Assembly: GCA_946406115.1 (NCBI GenBank)
Contig: OX291561.1
Coordinates: forward strand, 2,100,273 to 2,164,272
Length of the DNA stretch: 64,000 nt
DNA from: Apoda limacodes
Lineage: Eukaryota > Arthropoda > Insecta > Lepidoptera > Limacodidae
Direction of reading: 5' to 3'
Shown: positions 1 through 12,120 of the stretch, one piece after another
How positions within the stretch are numbered: the first letter of the stretch is position 1
How the letters are laid out: each line of letters opens with the position of its first letter
Made by a program: the position numbers and the translations under genes
The notes under the pieces: model-generated
The model's database searches: none
What the model saw: the letters and a program-made list of their open reading frames with translations, nothing else
Told to the model about the DNA's origin: nothing

Positions 1-104
1 CAGGTGACGGATTTTTACAGGTCGCAAAGGAGCGTGCCTATTAAATAACATGCTCAAAAGACTGTTAAACTTGTCGACTCTTTCGTCTATGTTATTAATA
101 TCAT

Positions 105-365
105 TTAAAACACACCAATCATTGTGTTAGCGTCTTCACTCAAACGTTGCAAATCTATTCCGTTAAAGTTACGCTGAAGAATGGTACGCTTTCTAGGTTT
201 TGGAGGTCTTACTTTGTAAGAGATGAAAATAAGGTCATGATAGGAAAAACAGTCAGCTGGAAATTGACCAAAATCAGAAATTAGATTAGGATTAGAGACA
301 ATAATTAAGTCAAGAAGGGTTGGTGAAGAGTTGGGAGGGTGATGGGTGGCTTTCAATTGTGGCAT
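105..365 (-). pseudogene. LINE A endonuclease C-terminus and start of linker, frameshifted
   Basis: This continues the endonuclease that starts at 1000. The residues TLLDLIIVSNP and the FSYHDLIFISYKV stretch match the last part of an exonuclease-endonuclease-phosphatase fold, where many relatives have SDH before the final strand; here the motif reads SYHD. It then enters the linker before the RT (RNFNGIDLQRLSEDANT). The first residues overlap the upstream frame by a few bases, showing a frameshift near 353-365. A second frameshift near 105-120 ends the frame; coding similarity to the linker seems to go on to base 1 in another frame. Confidence 0.7.
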
Positions 366-1000
366 ATAAATTTTTTCGATGATACTAAAGACAGAAGGGA
401 CTTAGAACGATCATCTAATTTAATAAGACATGTGTTGAAGTCACCCATTATTATAGTATTGTCATACAAGGGCGTTAAATCTTCTAGGAGCTTTTCAAAA
501 GAGTTAAAATTGTATACTGTGAGAGAAGGACTGTAAAATACTCCTAGAAGACTTCGACTGTCCTTGAGAAAGACTTCCAGGAATAAATGTTCGGAGTTAC
601 CAGTGTAATCTGACGGTGATTTATTTGCAATAATAAAAGGAATATTGTTACGCAAATAGATGGCCACTGCACCACCACCTTTATTTATGCGATCATTTCT
701 GATTAATTGAAATCCAGGAAGAGGATAGATAGCTGATTGAAGAGATGGCTTGAACCAAGATTCTGAGATAAGGATAGCATGAATATTATCATTCGACAAA
801 GACGTAAGCATATCTGGATGGTGCCTTGGAATACTTTGGGCGTTGATATGTAAAACATTAAAGTTATCAGCAAGATTTTCAAAGGTAGAAGCTAGACGTG
901 AGGGAAGTGAGTAGTCTGATAATTCATTATCACTACTAGACTCACCTGATGAACATGAGAAGTATGCGTTGCTACTCGATGGCGACTCATTGTCACTCAT
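353..1000 (-). pseudogene. LINE A AP endonuclease, N-terminal two-thirds
   Basis: A 215-residue frame starts with a Ser/Asp/Glu-rich leader of about 45 residues and continues with an exonuclease-endonuclease-phosphatase domain: VLHINAQSI near residue 48 (metal-site Asn), ILISESWF near 76 (catalytic Glu), GGGAVAIYL near 108, GVFYSPS near 153 and IIMGDFNT near 184 (catalytic Asp and Asn). In this family the enzyme nicks target DNA to prime reverse transcription. The frame is lost after about residue 200, where the homologous frame at 105-365 takes over, so this is the front part of a broken ORF2. The acidic leader may be this element's real N-terminus; no better start is visible. Confidence 0.8.
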
Positions 1001-1678
1001 AGATAAAAATAAAATAAACTATATAAACAGATTAAAAATAAAAAATAAAATTACAAATACAAATTAAGCAAAGAACAAAAAAAAGTTGTCTGAAATAAAC
1101 AGTAAAACCGAAACTCACCCGCAGTTCAAAATAATAGATTTATAAATAACCTAATTTAGATATAAAATTATTCACATAGAAGATTACAAAAACACAGTTG
1201 TACTTAAAAAACTAAAAAGTAACTGATTATCAGCAGGTAAAAAATAATTATCAGCAATTCTAGGTAAAATATTTAACTATCACTAATACCTACTGCATGT
1301 ATCGCTTACAATACTATATCTACAAGCCACTGCTTCACATTTATTGTCATTTATATACAACAATTTAAAACCTGTATATATTTTCAAATAATCCACATAG
1401 CCTTCTCTAACGAAACTATGGGCCATTGAAAACAAAAATTGCTATGATCCATAATATTTTAAAAATAAAAATAAACAAGTTAAAATTAATAAACAGTGAC
1501 AGGTCAACAAATTGTGTGTCAAACCAAAATAATGTACTTACATTACATACTGAAATTAATAATTACCTTCAGAATCATTTTATACTACACCTTACTAATT
1601 AGCCTTATTACCTACAAACAAGTATGACAGTATGTGCGAAAATAGAAAACGGCGGCGGTGCAAATTTACATCTACACA

Positions 1679-2440
1679 TCATTTGGAAATCTTGTTGGCC
1701 TTTTGCTTACATGCTTTCGGGCTGATAGCTTGTAACTCAGGACAATCCTTCAAACGCTTAATAAGGTCCGACATGGAATTAATTTTCCGACGAGTTTTAT
1801 TTGGGAGTGACACAACAATGTGACCGTCTTGGGTCCAGCAGCGACGCATCTCTATCTTTTTTCTAGTCTCAACATATAATCTGTGTTTTGATTTGGTTAA
1901 AAATTCAGTAATCGTTGTGGATGAACCCTTGAGATGAGTCTTGTTCTGCCATATGCTGTTACGAGTATTGTAATCCAGCAGCCTTACTAAGATTGGTCGG
2001 GGTCGCTCAGGATTAGAATTTTCAAGTCTGTGACAATTAGCTATGCACTTGGATGAAAAAGTAGTAATATGAAGCTGTTTTAATATTATGTTTGAGTTTT
2101 TGTCAGAGCAAAGTTCATTTTCTTCTTCCTTAACACCATGGAATAAATGTATTTTCAATATTGACCTTGTTTCAATATCATCAATAGCACAGATCATGAG
2201 ATCAATTTGAGACCTCAAAAGCTTTATCATATCCATGGTATACACTTTGAACTGCTTAAAATCTGATGACAATGCACTCAATTCTGGTGCAGTGCAGGTG
2301 TTGCCAACGGACTTGTTTGTGTTGGAGGAAAAGCGGGATTCAAAAGATGCCATATCCTTCATAAAGTTATTACTCATGGTTTCCAAAGTTTCTTGTACTT
2401 TATTAAGCTGGTTTTTCAGGTCCATAGTGTTAAAGTCCAA
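1679..2440 (-). CDS. LINE A ORF1 protein (RNA-binding chaperone type)
   Basis: An intact 253-residue frame with a good ATG start (MDFNTMDLKNQLNK). The first 90 residues are heptad-like and rich in Leu, Lys and Glu (KNQLNKVQETLETMSNN, SDFKQFKVYTMDMIKLL), as in the coiled coils of LINE ORF1 proteins. The middle (ILKIHLFHGVKEEENE to RPRPILVRLLDY) looks like an RRM-type fold, and the end is basic (KKIEMRRCW, KTRRKINSM). I see no CCHC zinc knuckle. By family, such proteins trimerise, coat the element RNA and help reverse transcription. It lies upstream of the endonuclease frame on the same strand. That it is ORF1 is well supported by position and composition; the domain limits are estimates. Confidence 0.7.
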   Translation of the reverse strand: MDFNTMDLKNQLNKVQETLETMSNNFMKDMASFESRFSSNTNKSVGNTCTAPELSALSSDFKQFKVYTMDMIKLLRSQIDLMICAIDDIETRSILKIHLFHGVKEEENELCSDKNSNIILKQLHITTFSSKCIANCHRLENSNPERPRPILVRLLDYNTRNSIWQNKTHLKGSSTTITEFLTKSKHRLYVETRKKIEMRRCWTQDGHIVVSLPNKTRRKINSMSDLIKRLKDCPELQAISPKACKQKANKISK

Positions 2441-2470
2441 AGGTCACTTTGCAGAGCTTGTGATATATTA

Positions 2471-5055
2471 AATTAAAACCAGTGAAAATGTTAAGTGACA
2501 GTTATTGGCAGGTGAGCTTCACAATACACTAATTATTTCATCAATAAAAATAATAATAATATTTATATTGAATTTAAAATAATTAAGATACAAAACATGT
2601 AAGTTTTGACATCATGTAATTTGATATAGTTTTTAGTTTGTTTTTTAGTAGTTTGATTTTTTTTTGTTAATTTAATTCTATCTTGCTAAAGATATAAAAT
2701 TGTACATAATTATATAAATTTTAAATGTATAAATTATTCCTAAACATGTCTTCATATAAATGCAGGGAAATTTTACCAAAATGATGGAGAAAAGCAGATA
2801 AAGTCAAAATTAAATTTCACAAGACCAATGTATTTTCTTCATATCTACGTGTAAACTTTCAAAGGTCCCCAGGGGAGCTATCCAAGTTTTTCCTGTAAGT
2901 CGTAAAACATGAGAATAAAGATTTTTTTCGACGAGGATAGCATGAGTTTATGTGACACGCCATAAAACGTAAAGTTCATAAGCATTTTGCTTTTTATGGA
3001 CGTATTTTTATCCCCTTTTATGTTACACAAATCCCAAGCAGATTTTTGCTCAGCGTGAATTGGATGTGCTCTTCAGATTTAAGAAACTTACATGTGCGGT
3101 TGAGATATAGTCTAGCTAAATGCTAACAATTTAACTCTGGCTTCTACTCTACGGTATGGGAGCTTAGGGTATTAAACAAATACATGCCAGTTGGACTCAT
3201 TGCATTCAGAATGTGAGTTTACCGCATAATATTTTAAGAAAATTTTAGGAACGGAACTTGTAACAAACGAAAGAGTCTCACGCAGAATGCGAAAACGACA
3301 GGAAATACTTAACATGACAAATAAGTGAAACGGCTTGTCTGGGCCACATTTACAGAAACACTGCATATCATTAAAGAAAGGACCGGATTGAAAGACAAAG
3401 CAACATACACAGGTATGGCTAAGCCACCTACACAGGTATGGCTAAGCCCGAAGGGGTTGATTAAAAAAGGGCTAGAATGCTTAAAATAATAGGATTTATG
3501 GACCTGTGAGGGTGTGGCATACTTTCATTAGAAAAAACATTTAACAGCGGTTCCAAAGTGGTGAGTAACTGTAGTGGCACAATAAAAAACCAGTTTAATT
3601 TAGAATATTTTTGAATTCGGTTAAAAACATAACTTAAACACTCCCAATCCAAATGAATAGAAAACCGATATTTGCACTTTAAGCACTTCCAATATTTAAA
3701 TATCTAGTTCATTATTTAATAACGTTTGCAGATATTTTCGTCGTTATAAATCTATTATCAATCAATAAATTACGTTTCCTACATATTAAAGATATATTTG
3801 TTGCTTTTTCCTGAGGCTCTGGCTGCTTATAAATTCGTTAATCATGTTGGTGAAATTCGTATTTCTGTGCAAAAAATCAGATCACCCCGCTGCGCTGCTC
3901 CGTTTCGACGTAAAGCAATCATGCCCCGCGGCTTAATTTATTTGCCATGGAACTCACAAATAACAACCCCATGTACTTCTCCGTCTCATAATATATGTCT
4001 GTGCCAAACGTCAAATGAGATGCGCGATATATATAGCCTTACGTGATGAATGAAAAGCATTAGTTAACTTTGATAATTACTGACGTCCACGTTATGCATG
4101 TATTAGTTTGCAGTCATACAATTCAAATGTAATGGAGTTAAGCATAATTATATCTATCTATATATAATTAGTCTAACTCTTGCCCATTTTGTAAAGCTCA
4201 GACTTAATTGTTCCAAGTGATTAATGGTAAATGTTGAAGGAAAATGCGTAATTCTATTACGGAGGTCTATTTAATCTCAGGATCCAACACTAAACTGAGC
4301 AAAACGAAATCTTGATTTACCTTAATACCTTCGTATGCTTTTTGAGCGTTGTTATAAACCATAACAAATTCAAACATTACTTATTATTGGGTTGGTTAAT
4401 AATTGTGAATAGCACTTCAATTATTTATTATTCTTATGACGAACACGTAAATTTTTTATTGTTAATTTTCTTATTGCTAACATTACGTTATTATTCACTG
4501 AAAAGGCAAAAAGCGTAAGGTTTAAGAGTAAAAGTTTACTAGTTTTAAAGAACTTAAACTAAAACACTAACTTTTGTTATTTTATATAGCTCTTCAGATG
4601 GGAACTGTCGCTTATTTCTGGTAATCATTTTAAGGTTTAGCTGTTGGGTTTTTTCCACATTTTCCATTAAGGTTATACCGCAGCTTCCCTAAGCAATGAT
4701 GCCGTGCCGAGTGTTTTTGGTCTATTACATTTCTAAGATCAGAATAGATGTTTGACAACTGTATATATACACACTCACCATTTATTATGTAGACATATTT
4801 TAATTCATTGAAAATCGTTTAATATTTGTATAAAGATAGGCTTTACTGTGTAAAACTATTATATTTACAATAATAATGTAATGTAAATAATATATGGAAG
4901 AGCAAAATCTCCCAGCACAGATATTTCAAATACTGTTAAATCTATGTTACTTAAAGATTTTGTTGTTATTGATATTACAAGCATCCAAATAAAGGCTGAA
5001 GTAACCGCTCAACTTCTGGTAAACTTATTTTATTATTTACTTACTAGATTCTCCC
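2471..5055. other. No gene seen; AT-rich, probably includes LINE A 5' leader near 2441-2520
   Basis: Open frames here are short, lack recognisable motifs and show no coding pattern. A near-perfect direct repeat of about 22 bases occurs around 3410-3447 (the words CACAGGTATGGCTAAGCC appear twice). The segment near 3870-3970 is richer in GC than its surroundings, but I recognise nothing in it. Confidence 0.5.
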
Positions 5056-5315
5056 TAAATTCGGTTATCGGCGTGGAACTCCATAGTCTCCTTAGTTATA
5101 CTAATGAAGTTTGCTACAGTTCTTTTAAGCCCGGTTATAGTTATTCCCGCGCGACTTTTGATTTTTTCGGGATAAAATAGCACATTTCAGGATCTAACCT
5201 ATATATGTGCCAAGTTTCATCCCGATCCGTCCAGTGGTTAAAACTTGATTGAGTAACAAACATCTATCCATCCAGACGTAATTTTACATAAATAATATTC
5301 ATAGAATTAGTAGGA
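5056..5315 (+). repeat. Dispersed lepidopteran-type repeat, family D, copy 1
   Basis: It contains ATAGTTATTCCCGCGCG at about 5137, then GTGCCAAGTTTCATCCCGA and TCCGTCCAGTGGTT near 5207-5240, then GAGTAACAAACATC. The same ordered words occur at 18.13 kb in this orientation, and at 34.74 and 46.87 kb in the reverse orientation. The copies differ enough to be old. I recall such words as common in lepidopteran genomes, but the exact family name is uncertain. Confidence 0.7.
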
Positions 5316-6042
5316 TTTTAACATTTCAAAGAGTTACTACTATAACTAAAGTGTACAACATAATAAATTTAATGTTTAGAATACATTCTGAAGCACACAC
5401 ATTCAGTAATATAAATGGGAACACAATACCTATCAAAGCTTAGTATTGTATGTAGGTGCAGTTTTACAAAGCGTCATATTAATCCAACAAACAATATGGC
5501 TGCCTGTATAAAAATAAATGGGCCTGGAAACAAAGCTTTACCATTTTGAGTTTTACAAACGCTTTTGTGAACTGAGAATCATACAATTTATTACAGAATT
5601 CATTTTTTTCGTATGCAGAAGCTGAAAAGTGTAGGTGGAACTATTGATACACTAATGAGTCATAGCTTTTTACACATTTTAGCTTTGATTTTGATACCGG
5701 AATAGGTCAGTTGAAAAATAAACTGGCAGTAGTATATTTTATTGGTATGTAAATTAATGTGGCAGTCAAACATTAACAGTAATTAAAAACAAAGTAGTCG
5801 ATTATTTAAAACTACAATGTTATTAATAAATGGTAAGTGAAATAGTTGAATTGGCAGTTAGGTAGATAGTTCAGCAGCGTGAGGAAGAAAAAATTAAAAT
5901 ACCCGTATTTCCGATTAGAAACCCAGAGTTTCAGCGACAGTGGAGCTCCTGCGGCTTAACTTTATTGTCAGCATTAAAGACGTGTACGCTGAAATGGTTT
6001 GATTATTACACCTAATTTCAAATATTTGCGTCTTCCATTTTT
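5316..6042. other. No gene seen; distant similarity to the palindrome arms
   Basis: No coding frame. Around 5480-5680 the words ATATGGCTGCC, CCATTTTG, TTTACAAACGC and GATACACTAATG occur in the same order as similar words in the right palindrome arm (about 37090-37450). This may therefore be a diverged relative of part of the inverted repeat at 31.5-38.0 kb. Confidence 0.35.
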
Positions 6043-6326
6043 AGGGTTCCGTACCTGAAAGGTAATTAGGAAGCCTATTACTAAGGCTTCGCTGTCTGTC
6101 CGTCTGTCACCAAGCTGTATCTCATGAACCGTTATAGTTAGACAGTTGAAATTTTCACAGAAGATATATTTCTGTTGCCGCTATAACAACAAATACTAAA
6201 AAACAGAAAAAAAAAAATATTTAAGGGTGCTCCCATACAACATACGTGTTTTTTTTTTGCTCGTTTTTGTAGATAATGGCGCGGAACCGTTCGTGCGCGA
6301 GTCCGACTCGAACTTGGCCGATTTTT
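6043..6326 (+). repeat. Dispersed repeat, family C (GGGTTCCGTACC...GAGTCCGACTCG), copy 1
   Basis: It starts with AGGGTTCCGTACCTGAAAGG, has CTGTATCTCATGAACCGTTA in the middle and ends with GCGCGAGTCCGACTCG followed by AACTTGGCCGATTTTT. A second copy in the same orientation lies at 43954-44350 with the same order of words. The start GGGTTCCGTACC pairs with a GGTACGGAACCCC-like word near the end (clear in copy 2), so the unit has short inverted ends. I associate it with Lepidoptera, as a SINE or MITE. Confidence 0.75.
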
Positions 6327-6539
6327 AAAACTTTTCTCGTGAGTCAAAAACAGTGCAGTGGTCCGAATTTTTTGAAGTTATAGGAACATTAAAACTATGT
6401 CAAACCCAGTGGGGGTACCAAGGTCTTAGTAAAATGTGTACCTTATCATATATGTATATAACAATTTATATATTATCAAAAGTTCGCATCTCATTTATAA
6501 TCTAGAATTCAGCCGTGCTATTGGTGCAAAACCTTCCTA

Positions 6540-6830
6540 ATTACTAATCTGTGGCAGTACGTCGCAACAACGCTTCAACAGCGTGGCTAGGACGTCGCGC
6601 GTAATATCTAGTTATCTCATTTGCACACGCTGGCTTGCAACGTGGTTTGGCGAAAAAACCGTCGTGTACGAATGCTTTTTCTGCTTCTAGGTATCAATAA
6701 TTGGAATGAAGTATGAACCGCAGATTATGCGCGAAGCAAGACGTAGTACGAGCTTCAGTTCAGTCAGTTTCATTTATTTGTTAATTTAGTTTTCAAAGTG
6801 ATTGTATTTTGTGGTGTGATACAGGTGAAC
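6540..6830 (+). promoter_or_regulatory. Possible insect promoter and non-coding first exon
   Basis: The block near 6545-6760 is noticeably richer in GC and CpG than its neighbours. At 6755-6769 three overlapping arthropod initiator words (TCAGTT, TCAGTC, TCAGTT) occur. They are followed by about 70 bases without ATG, then a plausible splice donor, CAG before GTGAAC at 6825. This pattern fits a first untranslated exon of a host gene on the plus strand. No downstream exon could be linked to it, so this is inference only. Confidence 0.3.
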
Positions 6831-7622
6831 CTACAATAATGTAATCGTTCCTTGTGAAGGTTTGATGTGTGTTATAACACTCTTCTTCACATGATCGCTC
6901 AGGCCGAGCGAAGATCTGAATTGTAGCGAGGACAGACTTCTCAAAGACGGTGTGAAAAGAGGTACGGAAAAAAGCCACAGGGTAAAAAGAAAACCGTTGT
7001 GACTACTGTACTAAACGGTCTTGGATAAGCACATAGAATAGGCAACTTTAGTTGCATGTTAAGATCATTTATTGAGTCTAAATAAGCGTTGTTGAAAATA
7101 AGTAGATTTGTCTTAGAAGAAAATTTAACTTAACAGGAATACATAGCAGTAATGAGGAATGTCAAATCCTGTCACTTATGAATGTACATACACTTAACCC
7201 TTAATTAGACGCCTTAGCCCAACCCTAAGTTCAACACAATTTCGAATTCAAAAAAATATGTGTTAGGGTCAGCTCATACCAAGACGCGACCTAAAGCGGC
7301 TTGAAGAGACCCTTGGAGTGTTCGGAGAACGCAAGCGCTCCTTCTAGCTTCCTAATTTCCCGCAGGGCTCGCAAATTAGTCGCGACAAGATTTTATCTTT
7401 TTTTTCTTTTTTAGTATTTTAATTTATTTGTTAATATTTATATTTATTTTCTTCTTCTTGTAATACAATATTTTTATATATTTGTAAAATAAAAGTTTAT
7501 TTTATTTATTTCTTATTTTATCATATTTTTCTAACACTAGCTACTAATGGTGTGATGTTTTAATGCACCTAATAATTAAGGGTTAATCTTTCATTTTTTA
7601 CCCCCTTTCATGTACACACACA

Positions 7623-7661
<39 letters not shown>

Positions 7662-9289
7662 AAACACACATCGGTCAATTCATTCATTAGTAGGTTAATA
7701 ATCATTAATTTATTTATATGTAATTTTGTATGTCGCTATTGATTGTTGTTAGTTTAATATTGTGTAGTAATGTATCGAGACCAAAGTGTATTGCGCGTGC
7801 TTGAGCTGACATTTTTAGGAATTACTAGCCAAGGCCACCGCGATACAGGCAATGCCCCTAGTGTGGGACCGCAAGATATTGTTGATCGTGTAAAATTGTA
7901 TCTGCTTAATAAATTATTCTTATTCCAATTAATTAAAATATTTGACTATTTTCAGCGGTTTTTTATTTATTTTTTAAAATCTTTCAAAGATAACGTTTTC
8001 TGTACAATAAAATAATTTGAAAACTGTAAGAGGCCGCATTACTTGTTTCACTCAGGTGTTGTCATTAGACATTATTTTAATAAAAAAAAATGTTTTGAAG
8101 TTTATTTCCGAAGTTCTAGATTTCAGTTAATTTTAGATAAAAATATTCAAAGAAAAACAATATATCTATATGTAGGTATATAATAAACGAAAGTCTGTCC
8201 GTTTGTATGTTTACTTATAGCTCGAATCGGCTTATCGTACTTTTAAAAAAGTTTTTATGCTTTTTAAGACAAGAAAAATTAAAAAATCGCTAGGGTCCTG
8301 TAATATATATCAAAATTAATTAACTAGATGTGTACTAGACGTATTTAATGCAAGATACAGCAAAGTGTAGGACGTCCACGTGCTTCGAATGTAGTAAGTA
8401 GTTGTATCGTTATACTAGTCTCCTCATAATTTAACAATTTGATTATTTCACGAGAGAAGTCGCATACAAAAGCTATGTATATTATTCATCAGACCCGTAT
8501 GTAGCTGTGTATATATTGTTATAACAGTTTTCAATCGCAAGCTTAAATTCACCGTTTTCGGCTTAATTACATAATAAATATTTGAACAAAAGTCACCTGC
8601 GCCACCTGGTCTCAAACGCAGCAAGCGATACTGTACAGTATCTACACAATAAATAAATCTTCCCTACCTTACCTTTCTCACTGCATAATGTATGTGTACA
8701 ATATCTTTAAAATCCCCTGACGCGGACAAAGCGTTTACTTAAATGCAATCCGACAAGAAAAGATTCAGCACACGGTGTAAAAGAGACCGGGCTAGTTTGT
8801 TTTTATTCCTTTTAATAAATTCTTTGGCTGTTTTGCCCAAAAACACTCTTATTTGTGCCGTTGCCATCAGGCATATTTTATAGTATATTATTTTTTTTTT
8901 AATTTTATACATTTTTATAGGTTACATCTCCTATTTCAACTCTAGCGGCCATGATTTACTTAAAATAAAAACAACTACTTCTACCTTTTCAACAAAAACA
9001 TAAGTTAACCCTTAATATTTTCATAGGTAGCTATTTACATACGTGCAATGATTTTTACATACTTTTATACACATTTTAAAGCCATGTCACGAAAATAACC
9101 GTTATTTGGGACATTCGTTCTTCAAACCGAAAATAACTCTTTCAACACAAGTATCGTTTTGTGTAAGTAGTACACCTAAACGCATGAACCTTGCGTATTA
9201 ACATTCTTATTTACTCGAAATCGTATTACATGTTTTAAGCACTAGAAGGAAGCGAAGAAGGATGAAACAATATTGTACTAGCAATATTG
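6831..9289. other. No gene seen; contains a CA microsatellite
   Basis: Very AT-rich beyond a GC-richer patch at about 7260-7385. Short frames, such as one at 7770-8015, show no recognisable domain and end in AT-rich low-complexity sequence. Near 8590-8640 the words CACCTGGTCTCAAACGCAGCAAGC faintly resemble the tail of the SINE A family, too weakly to call. Confidence 0.5.
7614..7669. repeat. (CA)n microsatellite
   Basis: An imperfect dinucleotide CA tract of about 55 bases, with single A insertions that give CAAACACA steps. It is likely to vary in length between individuals. Confidence 0.95.
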
Positions 9290-9490
9290 TTTGTAGTCCT
9301 TAGGTAAATCTCGTCACGGAGTTCATTCCACAACCCAAGCGTTTGCGGGTACTTGTTCTAGTAAAGTTTAAACCCGCTTCTAACAATTGTTTACAATACA
9401 AACTATTATTATAAAAGTAGAATATACGGAGAGCAAAGTCTCTTCTGAGGTCTAGGGGTTCAATACCGATTGTGAGTTTGGGCTCGTCAA
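9290..9490 (-). mobile_element. Decayed LINE J scrap
   Basis: On the minus strand the words for ACTCACAATCGGTATTGAAC, CAGAAGAGACTTTGC and AACGCTTGGGTTGTGGAATG follow in the same order as in LINE J at 57550-57795, with the piece between them lost or scrambled. It is a short, old fragment of the C-terminal region of the J reverse transcriptase protein. Confidence 0.6.
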
Positions 9491-11126
9491 CTATTTTTAC
9501 AACTGGTCAAAGGTCTCTAATAAATACAAACTATATCTCTCAGAAAAATTGCAACATATTTAATGGATTGCAAAAACATTTCCTGGACTATATTTAATAT
9601 ATTTACCCCTCAAAGACCCTCAAAGCAACTACGAGGCGCCGCATTAATCTGGAAGTGAACGTGTAAGTAATGGGCTTTGTTCGCTTGCGGCCATTAGCGG
9701 AGACTTCACTTGATGGAAAAAGTTATAAGCACCAACTTATTACAAAAACTCCAATGAGGCAATTTAACTATTTATTCTTCGGTACCGTACATGGGACTCC
9801 ACACTCAGCGAGTTCAAACAGATCCTTATATAATATTATGTATGTATGATGTCTGTATTTAAGTTCTTGAGTAATATCCCAGCTGGCCTGGCAGACGATG
9901 TTCAGCCCTTTCCGTCGAGCGATTACGAAAGAAAAGACTTAGTGTGATGTTAAGAGAAGATTTTTTTTAAATCCTACCGGCAGTTCCAAAGATTAGCGCG
10001 TTTAAACAAAAAAGAAACAAACTCTCTTTAGCTTTATTATATTACTAGACATGACAAAGATTTGATTACATAAGTTACATATAGTTTTTGGCCCATAAAT
10101 TGAAATCGTACTAATCGTCCTTTTTTTTTATTTTATGGGGATGTCCAATGTCCTTATTTATAAAAGCAGAATATAACAATTTATTTATTTAACGCAAATT
10201 AAGTATTATAAAATAGAGCAGAATAGAAACTCAAAACAACGCTTTGGGGCATCAATGTACCATAAAATGTCTTAGTTACAATATTATGCCGTATGACAGC
10301 AGTGTGTGCGTAAATGAGCGTAGAGAAGTAGTAGTAAAATACTTTAATGTACACATAAAAATATACAAATCACATTAAAAAACAAAGGGTACGTAGGTAG
10401 GTAGCTTACAACCTTGACACGCTTTGACACTTTCGCAACATTGACACGATCGGTAGAAGTTTCTGCAGTACAAAAGCTACGTGTAAAAGTCTTTATGTGA
10501 GAGTTTTAATATGTCATTGTCATCATGTCATATGTCACTTCCTGTTTAAGTTCGTATCGAGTGTAAAACCTAAAAAATTATGATCTTTGTCACATTAAAA
10601 ACTTTATTACAAACGGGATAGTAACGGGAGGTTACTATTAACAACAATTATTAAAAAAACGCTTATGAAATTTAAATTTCACAATACGATACCACGATAC
10701 CACACTGGTGTCGTCAACCTACCAGATAATTTGCTTCCAATATTCGACTATTTCCGAAGATTAAAATGTTTTCTAAGCAAGAAACCAATGGTATGTACCA
10801 GTATATACTCGTTACTTAACCACAATACTTTTAATTCTCTTTAACATAATGAAAGTTAAGATTAATATCCTAATCCTAACTAAAATATATTTAGTAAAGT
10901 TTGTTAGTTTCTTTTTGCTTAACTTTTTTACGAAGAAACTAATTGAGCTGATTGTTGACACAAAGATTGTACTTTTATTCCTGAAACTTTGTAAATGTTC
11001 CACAGGTATAACTACAACTATAACCGAACTATACGTGGAAGCACTATCGCTATAGCTTACAACAGCCAACTTCCTAACTTGAATCCAACCGACTGAAAAA
11101 AAAAACAAACCGAAATTCCGATACAA
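9491..11126. other. No gene seen
   Basis: AT-rich, with poly-T and poly-A runs. The overlapping frames at about 10812-11126 on both strands are AT-driven and show no domain. A short direct repeat (CGATACCA twice) lies at about 10686-10702. Confidence 0.5.
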
Positions 11127-11455
11127 ATTTTTTTTTTATTTATATATTGAACACTAAAAGTGTACAAAAGGTGGATTTAATGCTAAAAGCATTTTCTACT
11201 AGTCAACCTACAAATGTTCAAGAAAAAGTGTCGGTAGGTGCAAACTAAAAAAGATATTTACATATATATCTGCGAATTATTTACATTATATACTTAACTA
11301 CATAAATTCATACACACATACACATACATAGATTTTAGTGTAACAGGATGATAATAAATATTGTACGAAATGTCAGGCGAATCGGGGAAACGATTTGGAA
11401 AGAACAAGTGTTACAGATTGTACTAAATAATTAGAAAGAAAAGTTATGATGAGGA

Positions 11456-12120
11456 TTAAAGGAAGTGATTGCAAACAAGCCGTTTAAAGGAATCGGGTGA
11501 TGTAGCCTTTCTGATAGACTCAGGAAGATTATTCCAAAGTCTAACAGCTGCAATGGCAAAAGAATTATTCAAAAAGCCACTACAATGTAATGGGGTACTA
11601 AGTAATAAGTTAGAGGAGGAGCGGAGATGTTTTTCATGAGTATCGGAAAGGAAATGAAAATTAGTTTTGAGATAAATGGGTGTCTTAGGGTCAAAAAGGA
11701 AAAAGTAAAGGAGACAGAGTATTCTAAGATTTCTTCGATCTCTTATGTGAAGCCATTTCAGTTGACGTCGGTATTCAGAGACATGATCGAATTTACGGAG
11801 ACCGAAAATAAATTTAAAACATACGTTTAGAAAGCGATCAAGCTTAGACAACAGTTCTTCAGACAGATTCAAATAACACACATCACTGTAGTCAAGAATG
11901 GGTAGGAGAAGAGTATTAACGAGAGTAATTTTAGTAGAAGTAGGAAGAAGATGTTTGAAGCGTTGTAACGAATGTAGAGAGGCATAGGATCTGCTGCATA
12001 GGCATAGGCTGAAACCTCCTTCACTTGAGCCAACCAACTAAGATTTCTGTCTATAATAATTCCCAAATCCTTTACAAATGATTCGTAAGGTATAACAGAA
12101 CCCAAGTATCTGATATTTGG
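11456..12120 (-). pseudogene. LINE B reverse transcriptase, thumb and C-terminal region
   Basis: Two overlapping frames (11869-12105 and 11456-12037) together read through the region after the RT palm. It includes PYESFVKDLGIIIDRNLSW (the LGI..D..L motif found after the catalytic core), LLLPILDYSDVCYL, SKLDRFLNVCFKFIFGL, YRRQLKWLHIRDRRNLRIL and a typical end with AIAAVRLWNNLPESIRKA and SFKRLVCNHFL. A frameshift near 12030 joins them. The stop at 11456 is the expected end of ORF2; the same terminal codons occur in the copy at 52156. Confidence 0.75.

Larger units (their letters stand above)
1..2470 (-). mobile_element. LINE 'A': non-LTR retrotransposon, runs off the left edge
   Basis: Read on the minus strand, this holds an ORF1 protein (1679-2440), about 680 bases without a long frame, an AP-type endonuclease (353-1000, then 105-365 in another frame) and the linker towards the reverse transcriptase at the window edge. 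Order and orientation fit a two-ORF non-LTR retrotransposon of the broad CR1/Jockey group; the clade is uncertain. The RT itself lies outside the window. The endonuclease is frameshifted near 353-365 and again near 105, so the element is probably dead although ORF1 is intact. The endonuclease resembles that of LINE B at 11.1-14.0 kb (both have LLDLI..VS, YGQF or FGQF, HDLI and L.EDA.T) without being the same family. Confidence 0.85.

Noticed and set aside
7770..8015. 81-residue frame near the CA microsatellite
   Set aside because: Only the first half has mixed composition; no motif or splice context supports it as a gene.
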